DNA from: JBBAGC01 sp964491265
Lineage (GTDB): Bacteria; Spirochaetota; UBA4802; UBA5550
Reading direction: 5' to 3'
Length of the DNA: 64,000 bases
Assembly: GCA_964491265.1 (NCBI GenBank)
Contig: CAZBFP010000010.1
Coordinates: 1 to 64,000 of the forward strand
Shown here: positions 8,809 to 17,400 of the stretch, piece after piece
How the letters are laid out: the number at the start of each line of letters is the position of its first letter
How positions within the stretch are numbered: the stretch's first letter is position 1
The notes under the pieces: generated by a model
Told to the model about the DNA's origin: nothing
Database searches by the model: none
What the model saw: the letters and a program-made list of their open reading frames with translations, nothing else
Program-made: the position numbers and the translations under genes

Positions 8809-10323
8809 ATGAATGAACGAATAGCAAATGCTCTTGAAGAAGCGAGGAAAGTAAGTGATGAAGGTATTATTCTTTCAGAACGGCTTTCTCCTAAATCAAG
8901 GGAAATACTAATAAATGCAGGATTCCTGGAACGGATTGTCCGGGGCTGGTATATGCTTGTTTCTCCGGAATCTTCAGGCAGCAGTACTCCCTGGTTCAGT
9001 ATGTACTGGCAATTCCTGAAACAGTATCTGGTTCAGCGTTTTGGTCAGTCAGGGTATTGTCTTTCGCCGCAGTCCTCTCTTGATATTTATACAGGGGAAA
9101 CAACTGTCCCGGAGCAGATAATTATACTTACAGATAAAAACAGCAATACTACAGTACAGCTCCCCCGGGGGATATCTCTTCTTCTTTATCAGGATAGTAA
9201 ATCCATACCTGAAAAACCCGGTAGGATTAACGGATTAAATCTTATGCCTCTCCCGTACGCAATAGCAAAGGCCTCTCCTGCCTATTATCAGAATAAATCA
9301 GATAATATTCAAATAGCTTTATCACTTGTTGAATCTGTGTCAGATATCACAAGAGTACTTATTGAAACAGGGAGTATTGCAGCTGCTGAAAGGATTGCAG
9401 GAGCATATCTTGAAATTGGCAACAGTTCAGCTTCACAGACTGTTGTTAAGGATATGAAGCTGGCGGGTTATTCTGTTAAACCTGTAAATCCCTTTATATC
9501 AATTGTTCCTTTAATTGGTACAGGCAGGTTCCGTTCACCATATTCCCCGCGAATCATTGCTATGTGGAACAACTTCAGAGGCCCGGTAATTGATATGTTC
9601 CCGGAGCCTGTGATAAAAATAGATAACTCTGATCCTGATAATGTAATAAAGAGAATCCGGGAGAATATTACTGAAGACGCATATCACTCCCTCTCTATTG
9701 AGGGGTACAGGGTTACAGATGATCTTATCAAAAGGGTCAGATCCGGGGAATGGAATCCTGATAAAGAAATATCAGACAGTAATCTCCGTGATACTCTTGC
9801 GGCTAAGGGGTATTCTCTTGCTTATGATGCAGTTCTTGACAGTGTAACTGAAGCATTAAAGGGGGGTAATCCCGGAAAGATATTTAAAGAGAGTCTGCCG
9901 GACTGGTATCGTCAGCTTTTTTACTCCATGGCCCAGGCAGGTATATTAAGATCAACAGATCTTATCGGATATAGAAGAAATCAGGTTTATATTAAAGATG
10001 CTCATCACATCCCGCCCCCTTATGAATCTGTTATTGATGCCATGGATACACTCTTTGATCTGCTTCAGAAAGAGGAGAGCGGAGCTGTAAGGGCTTTACT
10101 TGGTCATTACTTTTTTGTATATATTCATCCTTATATGGATGGTAATGGCAGACTGGCAAGATTTCTTATGAATTTAATGCTCGTTACTGCCGGATACCCC
10201 TGGACCATAATCCGGGTAACTGAAAGAGCAGGTTACATGAAGTCACTTGATCTGGTGGCCAGAGAGAAAGATATAAGGCCATTTACCAGGTTTATTATTC
10301 AGGAGATGATGGTAAATCATTGA
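8809..10323 (+). CDS. Fic family protein with N-terminal winged-helix/AbiEi-like region
   Basis: Fic enzymes transfer AMP (or another phosphate-containing group) to hydroxyl side chains of target proteins. The catalytic loop is complete: HPYMDGNGR at residues 440-448, including the catalytic His440, acidic D444 and R448. An inhibitory-helix motif of the S/TxxxE(G/N) kind lies upstream at 294-299 (SLSIEG), as in class II Fic proteins where the Glu blocks productive ATP binding. The first 200 residues resemble the AbiEi-type winged helix plus linker (LINAGFLERIVRGWYML), so the protein probably binds DNA or regulates itself. ATG 8809 follows GAGAAAG. It sits in the island and may act as a stress or phage-response toxin. 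The target is unknown. Confidence 0.85.
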   Translation: MNERIANALEEARKVSDEGIILSERLSPKSREILINAGFLERIVRGWYMLVSPESSGSSTPWFSMYWQFLKQYLVQRFGQSGYCLSPQSSLDIYTGETTVPEQIIILTDKNSNTTVQLPRGISLLLYQDSKSIPEKPGRINGLNLMPLPYAIAKASPAYYQNKSDNIQIALSLVESVSDITRVLIETGSIAAAERIAGAYLEIGNSSASQTVVKDMKLAGYSVKPVNPFISIVPLIGTGRFRSPYSPRIIAMWNNFRGPVIDMFPEPVIKIDNSDPDNVIKRIRENITEDAYHSLSIEGYRVTDDLIKRVRSGEWNPDKEISDSNLRDTLAAKGYSLAYDAVLDSVTEALKGGNPGKIFKESLPDWYRQLFYSMAQAGILRSTDLIGYRRNQVYIKDAHHIPPPYESVIDAMDTLFDLLQKEESGAVRALLGHYFFVYIHPYMDGNGRLARFLMNLMLVTAGYPWTIIRVTERAGYMKSLDLVAREKDIRPFTRFIIQEMMVNH

Positions 10324-10358
10324 GTTTATAAAGAGGATATTAGTATCCAGCAGATATT

Positions 10359-10595
10359 TCAAATTCTATCGTCCCACTCTGATCTTATACTTTTCTGCCA
10401 CTGGACAGGATCATTAATTTTATTTTTTAAAATACCTGAAGTACTTTTTAATATACTTTCGTTATTAATCTTTTGTTTATCATCATAATTGTCATCTAAA
10501 GGTAATACAAGAATTTCAACCCTTTTGTTCAAATACTCTTCAGGAATGCATAGATTATAGTCCCGTTTTTTAGGAATAATTATTTCTCTTAACAT
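10359..10595 (-). CDS. Antitoxin-like protein (PIN-toxin partner type), orphan
   Basis: Small acidic protein of 78 residues resembling type II antitoxins that pair with VapC/PIN toxins. A short beta-rich N-terminus (IPKKRDYNLCIPEEYLNKR) is followed by a toxin-binding tail with a GIL segment and WQKSIRSEWDDR. The start is set at 10595 because GGAGG stands five bases upstream of that ATG. An earlier in-frame ATG at 10607 has no ribosome site. No PIN-domain gene follows: the convergent Fic gene ends 36 bases downstream. It is therefore a solitary antitoxin, left behind after loss of the toxin or acting against one elsewhere. Confidence 0.6.
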   Translation of the reverse strand: MLREIIIPKKRDYNLCIPEEYLNKRVEILVLPLDDNYDDKQKINNESILKSTSGILKNKINDPVQWQKSIRSEWDDRI

Positions 10596-10732
10596 CCAGT
10601 CCTCCATGCATTAATACACCGGCTGAGTTTATCCGGTTTTATTCTCTTAATAAATACTATAATAAGAGCAGGATTAAACTCCGTCAACAAAAAAGATAAA
10701 TGACTGCGGCAGATTCCAATCGGTGTTGAGAG

Positions 10733-10846
10733 ATGATGATGAAAAATAGAGTAATTTTAATCCACGGATTTATCAAGTTAATGAACGTATATAACAATCC
10801 TGTGAAAGACTTAATTGGTAGTCTCGGGATTCAATTATCTGCTTGA
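10733..10846 (+). pseudogene. Possible 5' fragment of an alpha/beta-hydrolase gene
   Basis: ATG (10733, 10736 or 10739) starts KNRVILIHGF, a pattern typical of the first strand and oxyanion loop of lipase-like alpha/beta hydrolases. The frame ends at TGA 10844-10846 after about 36 residues. It may be chance. Confidence 0.22.
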
Positions 10847-10918
10847 CTATACAAATATAATATATACTCTAAAATATAGTTTTAAGTGAGCCGATAAATA
10901 AAGTAGACTAACGAAAAT

Positions 10919-11023
10919 ATGGCACAGCTCTTTAATACAACCCAACAGAACATAAGTCAGCATATCCAGAATATATATGAGGAACAGGAGCTGACACCGG
11001 AGGGAACTTTAAAAGAGAGGTGA
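10919..11023 (+). pseudogene. RhuM-family gene fragment
   Basis: A 34-codon frame (MAQLFNTTQQNISQHIQNIY) followed by EEQELTPEGTLKER. It aligns directly with residues in the intact RhuM-like protein at 11468 (MLATLCDVSVPAINQHIKNI), the DNA-binding part of this family. Only this piece remains. It ends at a TGA four bases before the DUF2283 gene and could be translated as a leader for it. Confidence 0.6.
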
Positions 11024-11026
11024 ATT

Positions 11027-11263
11027 ATGGAATTAAGTTATGATTCGAAATTTAATATCGCCTATATAAGGTTAAGAACCGGTGTTGAAGAGGTTGAAAC
11101 TATTAAGATCAGCGAAGAACTGAATATTGATATATCACCTGACGGAAAAGTTTACGGTATAGAATTGCTGAACGCCGGTGATCAGCTGGGAATGCTTGAA
11201 GGTAAACCTTTTACATTTATAAATGAAGCTAAAAACACAAAAACAGAAGTGCAGATTGCCTAA
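11027..11263 (+). CDS. DUF2283 family protein
   Basis: A 78-residue protein with the DUF2283 pattern: an N-terminal YDSKFNIAYIRL strand, a central INISPDGKV-like segment (NIDISPDGKVYGIELLNA) and a short polar tail. Members are small beta-rich proteins of unknown role, often found next to toxin-antitoxin genes. ATG 11027 follows AGAGAGG at a good distance. The preceding RhuM fragment ends three bases before it. Confidence 0.7.
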   Translation: MELSYDSKFNIAYIRLRTGVEEVETIKISEELNIDISPDGKVYGIELLNAGDQLGMLEGKPFTFINEAKNTKTEVQIA

Positions 11264-11467
11264 CCTTTTTTCAGGTATAAAATCTGATAATGAATGATTC
11301 TTGCGTCAGTGACTGCGATTATATAGTAATTTTTGATCATACCATGCGTCACCTTTTTTTACAAAGGGGTTAATCCAGTCTCAGGATGTGCAGAAAAGTT
11401 CCTGCCTCTTTATATGCAGTGGGCCGGGGGGATGGGGTCTGAAGAGTTTACAAATAGAGAGTATTAA

Positions 11468-12190
11468 ATGGTAAAAAAAGATAAGCCGGTCATCACCATA
11501 CGCAGTTTTGCTGCCGAATATCTGACCTATGTTGCCTCTGCTGGTGACAGTGAAAATAGTTTTGAAGTCCGCTATGAAGATGAAAATATATGGTTAACTC
11601 AAAAAATGCTGGCAACACTTTGTGATGTTTCTGTTCCGGCAATTAATCAGCACATCAAAAATATTTATGATGACCATGAATTGGATGCAGAGGCAACTAT
11701 TAAGAAATACTTAACAGTTCAAAATGAGGGCAACAGGAGTGTGAGCAGAGAGGTGGCTCATTATAACCTGCAGATGATTATAGCCGTAGGATTTAAAGTG
11801 AACTCGGAACGGGCTGTTCAATTCCGGAAATGGGTTAACCAGATTGCAAAAGATTACACCATTAAGGGCTGGGTTATGGATGATGAGCGTCTTAAAAAAG
11901 GAACTTATCTGACTGACAAATATTATGAGGAACAGCTTGAACGTATAAGAGAAATCCGTTCAAGTAAGAGAAAATTCTATCAAAAGATTACTGACCTTTA
12001 TGCAACAGCTTTTGATTATGACAAAACAGCAAAATCAACATATCGTTTTTATGCCACCGTTCAAAATAAAATGCATTTCGCGGTACATGGGCATACAGCT
12101 GCTGAATTGATTACAGAACGTGCGAATAGTGAAAAGAAATATATGGGGCTTACAACATGGCAGGATGCACCGGAATACGCAATTAAATAG
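11468..12190 (+). CDS. RhuM family (virulence protein) homologue, probably C-terminally truncated
   Basis: Member of the RhuM family, named after a Salmonella pathogenicity-island gene; its function is unknown. Seen: a leading EDENIWLTQKMLATL segment and a helix-turn-helix-like part (VSVPAINQHIKNIY), then the conserved VGFKVNSERAVQFRKW and the C-terminal helical part with YDKTAKSTYRFYATVQNK. Relatives normally run about 330-345 residues. Here the frame stops at 240, just after LTTWQDAPEYAIK, where full-length proteins continue. DNA after the stop encodes unrelated protein-like sequence in another frame, so the 3' end has probably been replaced by recombination. A fragment of a second RhuM gene lies at 10919. 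Confidence 0.7.
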   Translation: MVKKDKPVITIRSFAAEYLTYVASAGDSENSFEVRYEDENIWLTQKMLATLCDVSVPAINQHIKNIYDDHELDAEATIKKYLTVQNEGNRSVSREVAHYNLQMIIAVGFKVNSERAVQFRKWVNQIAKDYTIKGWVMDDERLKKGTYLTDKYYEEQLERIREIRSSKRKFYQKITDLYATAFDYDKTAKSTYRFYATVQNKMHFAVHGHTAAELITERANSEKKYMGLTTWQDAPEYAIK

Positions 12191-12422
12191 GGCTGGTGAT
12201 GATACTGCTGTTAAAAAGCTGATTGATAATGTTCAGAGGGCTTATCTTAATAAGTATCTGATTAAACTTAATGATTCATGGCAGAAGGCGGTTGAATCTC
12301 ATAATTTCAACTCAAGCCCGTTTATAAAGGAGAATTGTTTCTTTAATAAGAGTCGATTTATTGTATATTTCTGCACTATAATTATCTTTTTCACTTATTT
12401 TTGTTTTCTTCTTTACAAATAA
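12191..12422 (+). pseudogene. Coding remnant of unknown family
   Basis: In the frame that enters after the RhuM stop, the sequence DDTAVKKLIDNVQRAYLNKY, then LIKLNDSWQKAVES, looks like real helical protein but has no start of its own. It runs to a stop at about 12420 through a hydrophobic, low-complexity end. It is probably the 3' part of a lost gene. The parent family was not recognised. Confidence 0.35.
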
Positions 12423-12455
12423 AGGATATATTTTACTTATAAGTAAACATTGATA

Positions 12456-12899
12456 ATGAATGAACCGATAAAAAAGCATGGCGGGTATCTAATAGCTGCA
12501 GGTGAGCAGTTTGATATAATCGCAGCTATTAATGGTAATGGGAAATCTCCGTTTTGGGAGTATTTTGCTACTTTGAATGAAGAGGTTATAAAAAGACTTC
12601 AGAAAGGTTCTAAAAGTAATAAAGATGTAAAAGATTATAAGACTCTTCAGTTTTATTTTGATAAATTTAGTAATAAAGGAAGGTGGAATAATAAGACTCA
12701 GCTGAATTCTCTTGATGATGGATTCTGGGAATTCAAGAATGTTGATACAGGATTACGAGTCCCTTTTTATTATGATGAACAGAATAGAAAGGTTATAGTA
12801 TTAACTCATTATTTTGAGAAGAAGTCTCAGAAAACTCCGGCTAAAGAAATAGAAAGAATGAAACAGATCAAAAAGGAGTTTGAGAATTACAGGGGGTAG
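12456..12899 (+). CDS. HigB-like toxin (RelE/Gp49 family)
   Basis: Predicted mRNA-interfering toxin of 147 residues. It has the Gp49/HigB-type layout: an N-terminal GKSPFWEYFATLNEEVIKRL helix, a central KTLQFYFDKFSNKGRWNN segment and a C-terminal LRVPFYYDEQNRKVIVLTHYF sheet, then a lysine-rich helix ending with TPAKEIERM. These are the usual RelE-fold marks (conserved F, R, K near the last strand). ATG 12456 is preferred over the TTG two codons upstream. It lies first in a toxin-antitoxin-chaperone cluster, four bases ahead of the antitoxin gene, the order seen in HigBA modules. Confidence 0.82.
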   Translation: MNEPIKKHGGYLIAAGEQFDIIAAINGNGKSPFWEYFATLNEEVIKRLQKGSKSNKDVKDYKTLQFYFDKFSNKGRWNNKTQLNSLDDGFWEFKNVDTGLRVPFYYDEQNRKVIVLTHYFEKKSQKTPAKEIERMKQIKKEFENYRG

Positions 12900-12903
12900 T
12901 AAC

Positions 12904-13194
12904 ATGAGTGGATACAATATTTTTAACGATTCAATACCGGTAGAATTAAAAGATTTATATAACGAAGAATATGCACAAACCGAAGCACTCCTGAATGCAG
13001 CGAATCTTATCAGTGAAGCTATGGAGGAAAGTAGAATTAATCAGACTGAACTTGCGGAGCTTCTCGGAGTAAGCAGAGGCTATGTTTCAAGGTTACTCTC
13101 CGGGAATGAGAATATGTCAATAAAGAATGTTTCAAGAGTACTTCATGTTCTTGGTAAAAAATATATACAGACAACCGGGGATATACCTCGATAA
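12904..13194 (+). CDS. HigA-like antitoxin (XRE helix-turn-helix), ends before a tail-like extension
   Basis: DNA-binding antitoxin of 96 residues. The helix-turn-helix is at about 46-80 (NQTELAELLGVSRGYVSRLL). ATG 12904 is chosen because AGGGGG stands seven bases upstream. The frame also extends back to 12880, inside the toxin gene. TAA at 13192-13194 follows YIQTTGDIPR. In the same frame, 38 more sense codons follow before a second TAA at 13309. That tail is where HigA antitoxins of chaperone-dependent modules carry their chaperone-addiction sequence. The protein likely neutralises HigB and represses the operon. Confidence 0.8.
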   Translation: MSGYNIFNDSIPVELKDLYNEEYAQTEALLNAANLISEAMEESRINQTELAELLGVSRGYVSRLLSGNENMSIKNVSRVLHVLGKKYIQTTGDIPR

Positions 13195-13311
13195 AATAGT
13201 GGTAAAGTCGTATATTTTAAAGATTATTCGAATGTCAATGTTGACAATGAAGATATTAAATGTGTTATACGAACAAATGAAACAGAGTCCAGATGGCTGG
13301 GAGCAGTTTAA
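13195..13311 (+). other. In-frame continuation of higA after the stop: chaperone-addiction-like tail
   Basis: Directly after the HigA stop the same frame stays open for 38 codons (GKVVYFKDYSNVNVDNEDIK, later TESRWLGAV) and ends at TAA 13309-13311, three bases before the SecB-like ATG. Adding it would give a 135-residue antitoxin, close to the roughly 150 of the Mycobacterium tuberculosis HigA1, whose C-terminal tail binds the SecB-like chaperone through a Trp-containing segment. Whether this DNA is translated (readthrough) or is a relic is not visible. Confidence 0.5.
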
Positions 13312-13314
13312 AAG

Positions 13315-13719
13315 ATGGATATAGCTAAACAGCCCGGAATAATATGCAATTCAGTAATTCTTGTAGAATCAATCTTTAAGAGAGAACCTGAAATACCTCA
13401 GCATGTTAATATGGAAATGCAAATTGAAATAAATAATTCAATCGCCCATGATTCATCGGCGTTGTCTTCAGAGGTTATACTTACGGTTAATAAGCCTGAA
13501 TCCTCTGTATATGCCAAGGTCACTTATGTTGGTATTTTTACTGTTAATGATTCTCCAAATCTTGATCTTAATGAATTTGCGGACTGTAATGCACCGGCAA
13601 TTATATTCCCATATATTAGGGAGGAGATCCATAACAGAATGATGAAAGCCGGTATTCCCCTTATGATTTTACCTCCAATAAATATTAAAGCACTTGTCGA
13701 TGCTTCTAAATGTAAATAG
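13315..13719 (+). CDS. SecB-like chaperone of a toxin-antitoxin-chaperone (TAC) module
   Basis: A 134-residue SecB-fold protein. The C-terminal half carries the family signature: LNEFADCNAPAIIFPYIRE, then MMKAGIPLMILPPINIKAL, matching the APxxLFPxxR and GxPPLxLxPVxF lines of SecB. In TAC modules (M. tuberculosis Rv1955-1957) such a chaperone folds and protects a HigA antitoxin that carries a special C-terminal tail. Here it follows higB-higA in the same orientation, with the frame's last stop only three bases upstream. GGGAG lies ten bases before ATG. A housekeeping SecB role is less likely given the position. Confidence 0.75.
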   Translation: MDIAKQPGIICNSVILVESIFKREPEIPQHVNMEMQIEINNSIAHDSSALSSEVILTVNKPESSVYAKVTYVGIFTVNDSPNLDLNEFADCNAPAIIFPYIREEIHNRMMKAGIPLMILPPINIKALVDASKCK

Positions 13720-13805
13720 CATTCTGTGTGTTGTTTATTATTTATGAATAATTGAACTTTCCGGATAATCCCTCTCTTTTCCATAATACTCAGGAGTTCC
13801 CGGTA

Positions 13806-14315
13806 TTGTTAACTAAACTCTTCATTAAGCTACAGAAACTTGACCGGAATAAATACAGGAAGAGAGCATTGATTTCCGGCATTATACTCTTTATAATATT
13901 GGCACTTGACCTTCACAGGTTCGGGGCCTGGTACATGGAATCGCGGACTTATGTGAAACCGTACTGGATTCCGGGGATACTTATAGTCAGTTATCCCATG
14001 TTTAAATATTCAATCTCGGGCCTGATTCAATACCTGTCAGCAAAAGAGATGTTTAAAACTCTACACTTTGCTATGTTCTATATTTCATCTGCTCCCTTTA
14101 CCTTTCCGGTTGCAGTAGTATATTTACACAGCTTCTTATTTAAAGATGTATTGCCTTGGTATGAAAAAGATATATTTAATCCCGGGCCTGAATTTTATCT
14201 TGCAGTTTTACTGGTGATTCTTTCCCCTCAGCCTTATATAGCTCTTGCATTATTTGCAGAATTTCACGCAACTTATATATGGCCCTGGCTGGAGAAGAAG
14301 ATTAGCGGGGATTGA
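13806..14315 (+). CDS. Four-helix membrane protein, copy 1 of a duplicated pair
   Basis: An unrecognised membrane protein of 169 residues with about four hydrophobic segments and conserved DLHRFGAWYMESRTYVKPYW and IWPWLEKKISG. It is a paralogue of the gene at 19224. Aligning the two shows that the TTG at 13806 (AGGAG nine bases upstream) matches the ATG start of copy 2. The open frame extends to a TTG at 13752 but is not conserved there. The two copies bracket the large helicase-nuclease gene in the same orientation. Confidence 0.6.
   Translation: MLTKLFIKLQKLDRNKYRKRALISGIILFIILALDLHRFGAWYMESRTYVKPYWIPGILIVSYPMFKYSISGLIQYLSAKEMFKTLHFAMFYISSAPFTFPVAVVYLHSFLFKDVLPWYEKDIFNPGPEFYLAVLLVILSPQPYIALALFAEFHATYIWPWLEKKISGD
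13944..14011 (+). repeat. 68-bp exact direct repeat flanking the helicase gene, copy 1
   Basis: Identical to 19365-19432 (offset 5421). It is the longest perfect block in the duplicated membrane-protein genes; similarity at lower level covers the whole genes. Two direct copies 5.4 kb apart could recombine and remove the helicase gene. Confidence 0.9.
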
Positions 14316-14465
14316 TATAGACATTTTCTGACCGACAGAAAGTGGCTATATAAAATTAGAGCAAAAGCCTAAAAGAGCTTGAAGTTATGTTATGATGTGT
14401 ATCATTGAACTGAGACTTAATATTACGTTATATTTAAAATGATTTAATGCGTAAAGAGGAAAGAA

Positions 14466-17400
14466 ATGATTCAAACTACAGTTGCTGAGAAAAACCTTAC
14501 CGAAGCTCGCCAAAAGCTTCTTGATTTAACAATGAGAAATAAATTGTTAAATCATAGAGCATCAAAAAATAAATCTATAAGGGTTGTAGATGAAATTACA
14601 CGAGAGATATATAACATTCTTGTTATCCAGCATAAACAGATGGAGTTCAAATATAATCCTGAAACAGATAAAGTTGATGCATCAGAACTTTTATTTGAAG
14701 ATGTTTCTCAAAATGAAGTGGACCAGCCCTCTATCTGGAGTAATGAATCTAATAATGAAAAAGTTTCATCAAAACATCTTGATAAATATCTGCAAACAAA
14801 TCTTGGGAATGAGGCATTGCAGAAAACCCTTTTCTTAATATACAACCAGGCAAAAACAGTAATGGAAGAACAGGGGTATACTGTGCTATTTCTGGCACTT
14901 GGATTTTTAGAATGGAAGGAAAGCAGCGATTCTATAAAACTAAGGCGATCTCCGCTTATATTGATTCCGGTGGAGTTGGAAAGAACTAATGTGCGTTCGG
15001 CGTTTAAATTAACTTGGACAGGTGATGAGATATATTCTAATATTTCTCTACAGGCAAAACTTTCTGAGCAAAATGTCTCTATACCAAGTTTTGAAATGCC
15101 TGATGATAAACAGTATTTAGATCTTTACTTTGATGAAATTATAGAAGCTTGTAAAAATCAAAAGGATTGGGGTATCACCCAGGATATTTATCTTGATTTC
15201 TTTAGTTTCACTAAATTTGTAATGTATAAAGATTTGGACCCGATATCATGGATCGATAATCCTCCGCTTGATAGTCCTTTAATAAAAATGTTATTAGACC
15301 CGAACTATGTTCAGGAAGGAGGAGATAACTTTTTAGAAGAAGAGATTGATATAAAACTCTCTGCAAAGAGCACGTATAATATTATGGATGCAGATCCCTC
15401 ACAGATTGTCGTTATCGAAAATGTTAAGCAAAAAATGAATATAGTTGTAGAAGGCCCTCCGGGGACAGGTAAATCTCAAACTATTACAAATTTAATCGCT
15501 GATCTTCTGGCAGAGGGAAAAAGTGTTCTTTTTGTAAGTGAAAAAATGGCGGCATTGGAAGTTGTTAAGAATAGACTTGATCTAGTTGGTTTAGGTGATT
15601 TTTGTCTTGAATTACATAGTCGTAAAACAAATAAGAAAAATGTATTAGCAGAGTTGGAGCGTACATTCAAAAGACCTGTAGCATCTAAACTTGCCGAAGA
15701 CACAAAATATCAAGAATTAGATGATATGAAGCTAAAGCTAAATAATTATGCCAGTGCACTCAAAGCTCAAGTCGGAAAGATAAAATGGACTCCATATAAA
15801 TTGTTTTCACTGTATGAAGAAGCTGTTTGTTCTTTTGAAAAAAATGAGAAGGAATTCAAATCTGTGAAGATTGATGAACCTGAAGAAATTACTATAGAGG
15901 ATTATCAGTCTGCAATTATGGCTTTAAATGAATTTATGGATTTATTCGAACTAGTAGCTCCAATAGATTCTAATCCCTGGAAAGCATCTCGTCCCGACAT
16001 AATATTGCCAGCAGATCAACAAAGAATAAAAGAAATAATTGATGATATTCAATCAAAGATAAAAGAGTTAAAGAAACAACTTGCGATAGTATCATCTGAA
16101 TTTGCAATAATTAATCCGCCTAGCTTAAATGAATTTGGAAATATTTTAGTACCTATTTTAGATTTATTGTCCAATTTCAAAAAGATTAATATTCAGGTAT
16201 TGCTAAATAATTATAACGAATATGAGGCTTCACAATTAATTCTTAATTTGAGGCAGTATAAAGTTTCTTTAGATAATATTAGAAATAGTTTTAATATAAA
16301 CAAACTGGATGAAGATATATCAAAAATAGTTGATGATTTTAAAACTCTATCAACCAGTTTCACACATCTATTCAAACCTTCCTATTATTGTAAACGAAAA
16401 GAATTTATATCATTATTTAGAAATCCTGTTAAAATTAAAAATGATTTGTTGATTCGAGAATTGGAAGGTGTGGTTTTATTTCAACAAAAGCGTGAAATGA
16501 TCTACGGATATAAAGGGCTTGGTGATTCTTTGTTTGGTGAATACTGGAAAGGGATAGACTCTGATATTGATGAATTAGTTAATTTTGTTGCCTGGATTAA
16601 AAAATATCAAAATGCTTTAAATAATGGATGGATTTTAAAACAAAACGCAGAGATTATGAATAACAATAAGTCAAATATTTCTTTAAATGAAACAGAAATA
16701 AATTTAAAAAATATTATCGTTCATATACAATCACAATATTCAGAATTATCAGAAATTTTGAAATTGTCTGAATCCACGGAAGATTTTAATTCTATTGAAT
16801 TTAGTGATCTGGAAAATAAGCTTAGTGATTGGACAAGTAATTTGCATAGTTTACAAAAGTGGTCACATTATATAACCAAAAGAAGTGTTGTTTGTTGTAA
16901 CATAGCGAAAGAATTGGTTCAGGAAATTGAAAATGGTAAAATTGAAATTGAAGAAATAATTCCGGCCTTTAAGGGCAGTATTGCCAAAAGCCTGCTAGAT
17001 TATTCTTTTAACCTTTATCCGGCTTTATCGGGTTTTCTTGGAGAAATTCATGATAAAAATATCAAACGCTTTTCTGAGTTAGATAATCAAATAATTCGTT
17101 TAAATCGACAAAGATTAGTTCATATTTTGTCTTCAAGAAGACCAACAATTTATAGCGGGAAATCAGATGGATCTGAAATGGGTATTTTGCAAGGGGAGTT
17201 TAATCGTAAAAGAGGGCATATGCCTATCCGAAAACTTCTATCAAATGCTGGTTCAATAATCCGAGGTGCAAAGCCTTGCTTTATGATGAGCCCATTATCT
17301 ATTGCACAATTTTTATCACCAGCAAGTACACCTTTTGATGTAATAATTTTTGATGAAGCGAGCCAGGTCAAACCTGAAGATGCGTTAGGTGCTTTGATGC

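Noticed and set aside
10843..10875. Promoter TTGACT with TATA-like boxes upstream of the RhuM fragment
   Set aside because: No -10 box stands 16-18 bases from the TTGACT; the AT-rich runs give only poor spacings.
13192..13194. Genetic-code change reading TAA as sense
   Set aside because: TAA ends many other genes in the window, so a code change is excluded; local readthrough or decay remains.
13524..13784. Minus-strand 86-codon ORF over the SecB-like gene
   Set aside because: The opposite strand has clear SecB signatures; this is a shadow.
13752..13805. Longer N-terminus for the first membrane protein
   Set aside because: The paralogue begins at the position matching TTG 13806, and AGGAG precedes that codon.
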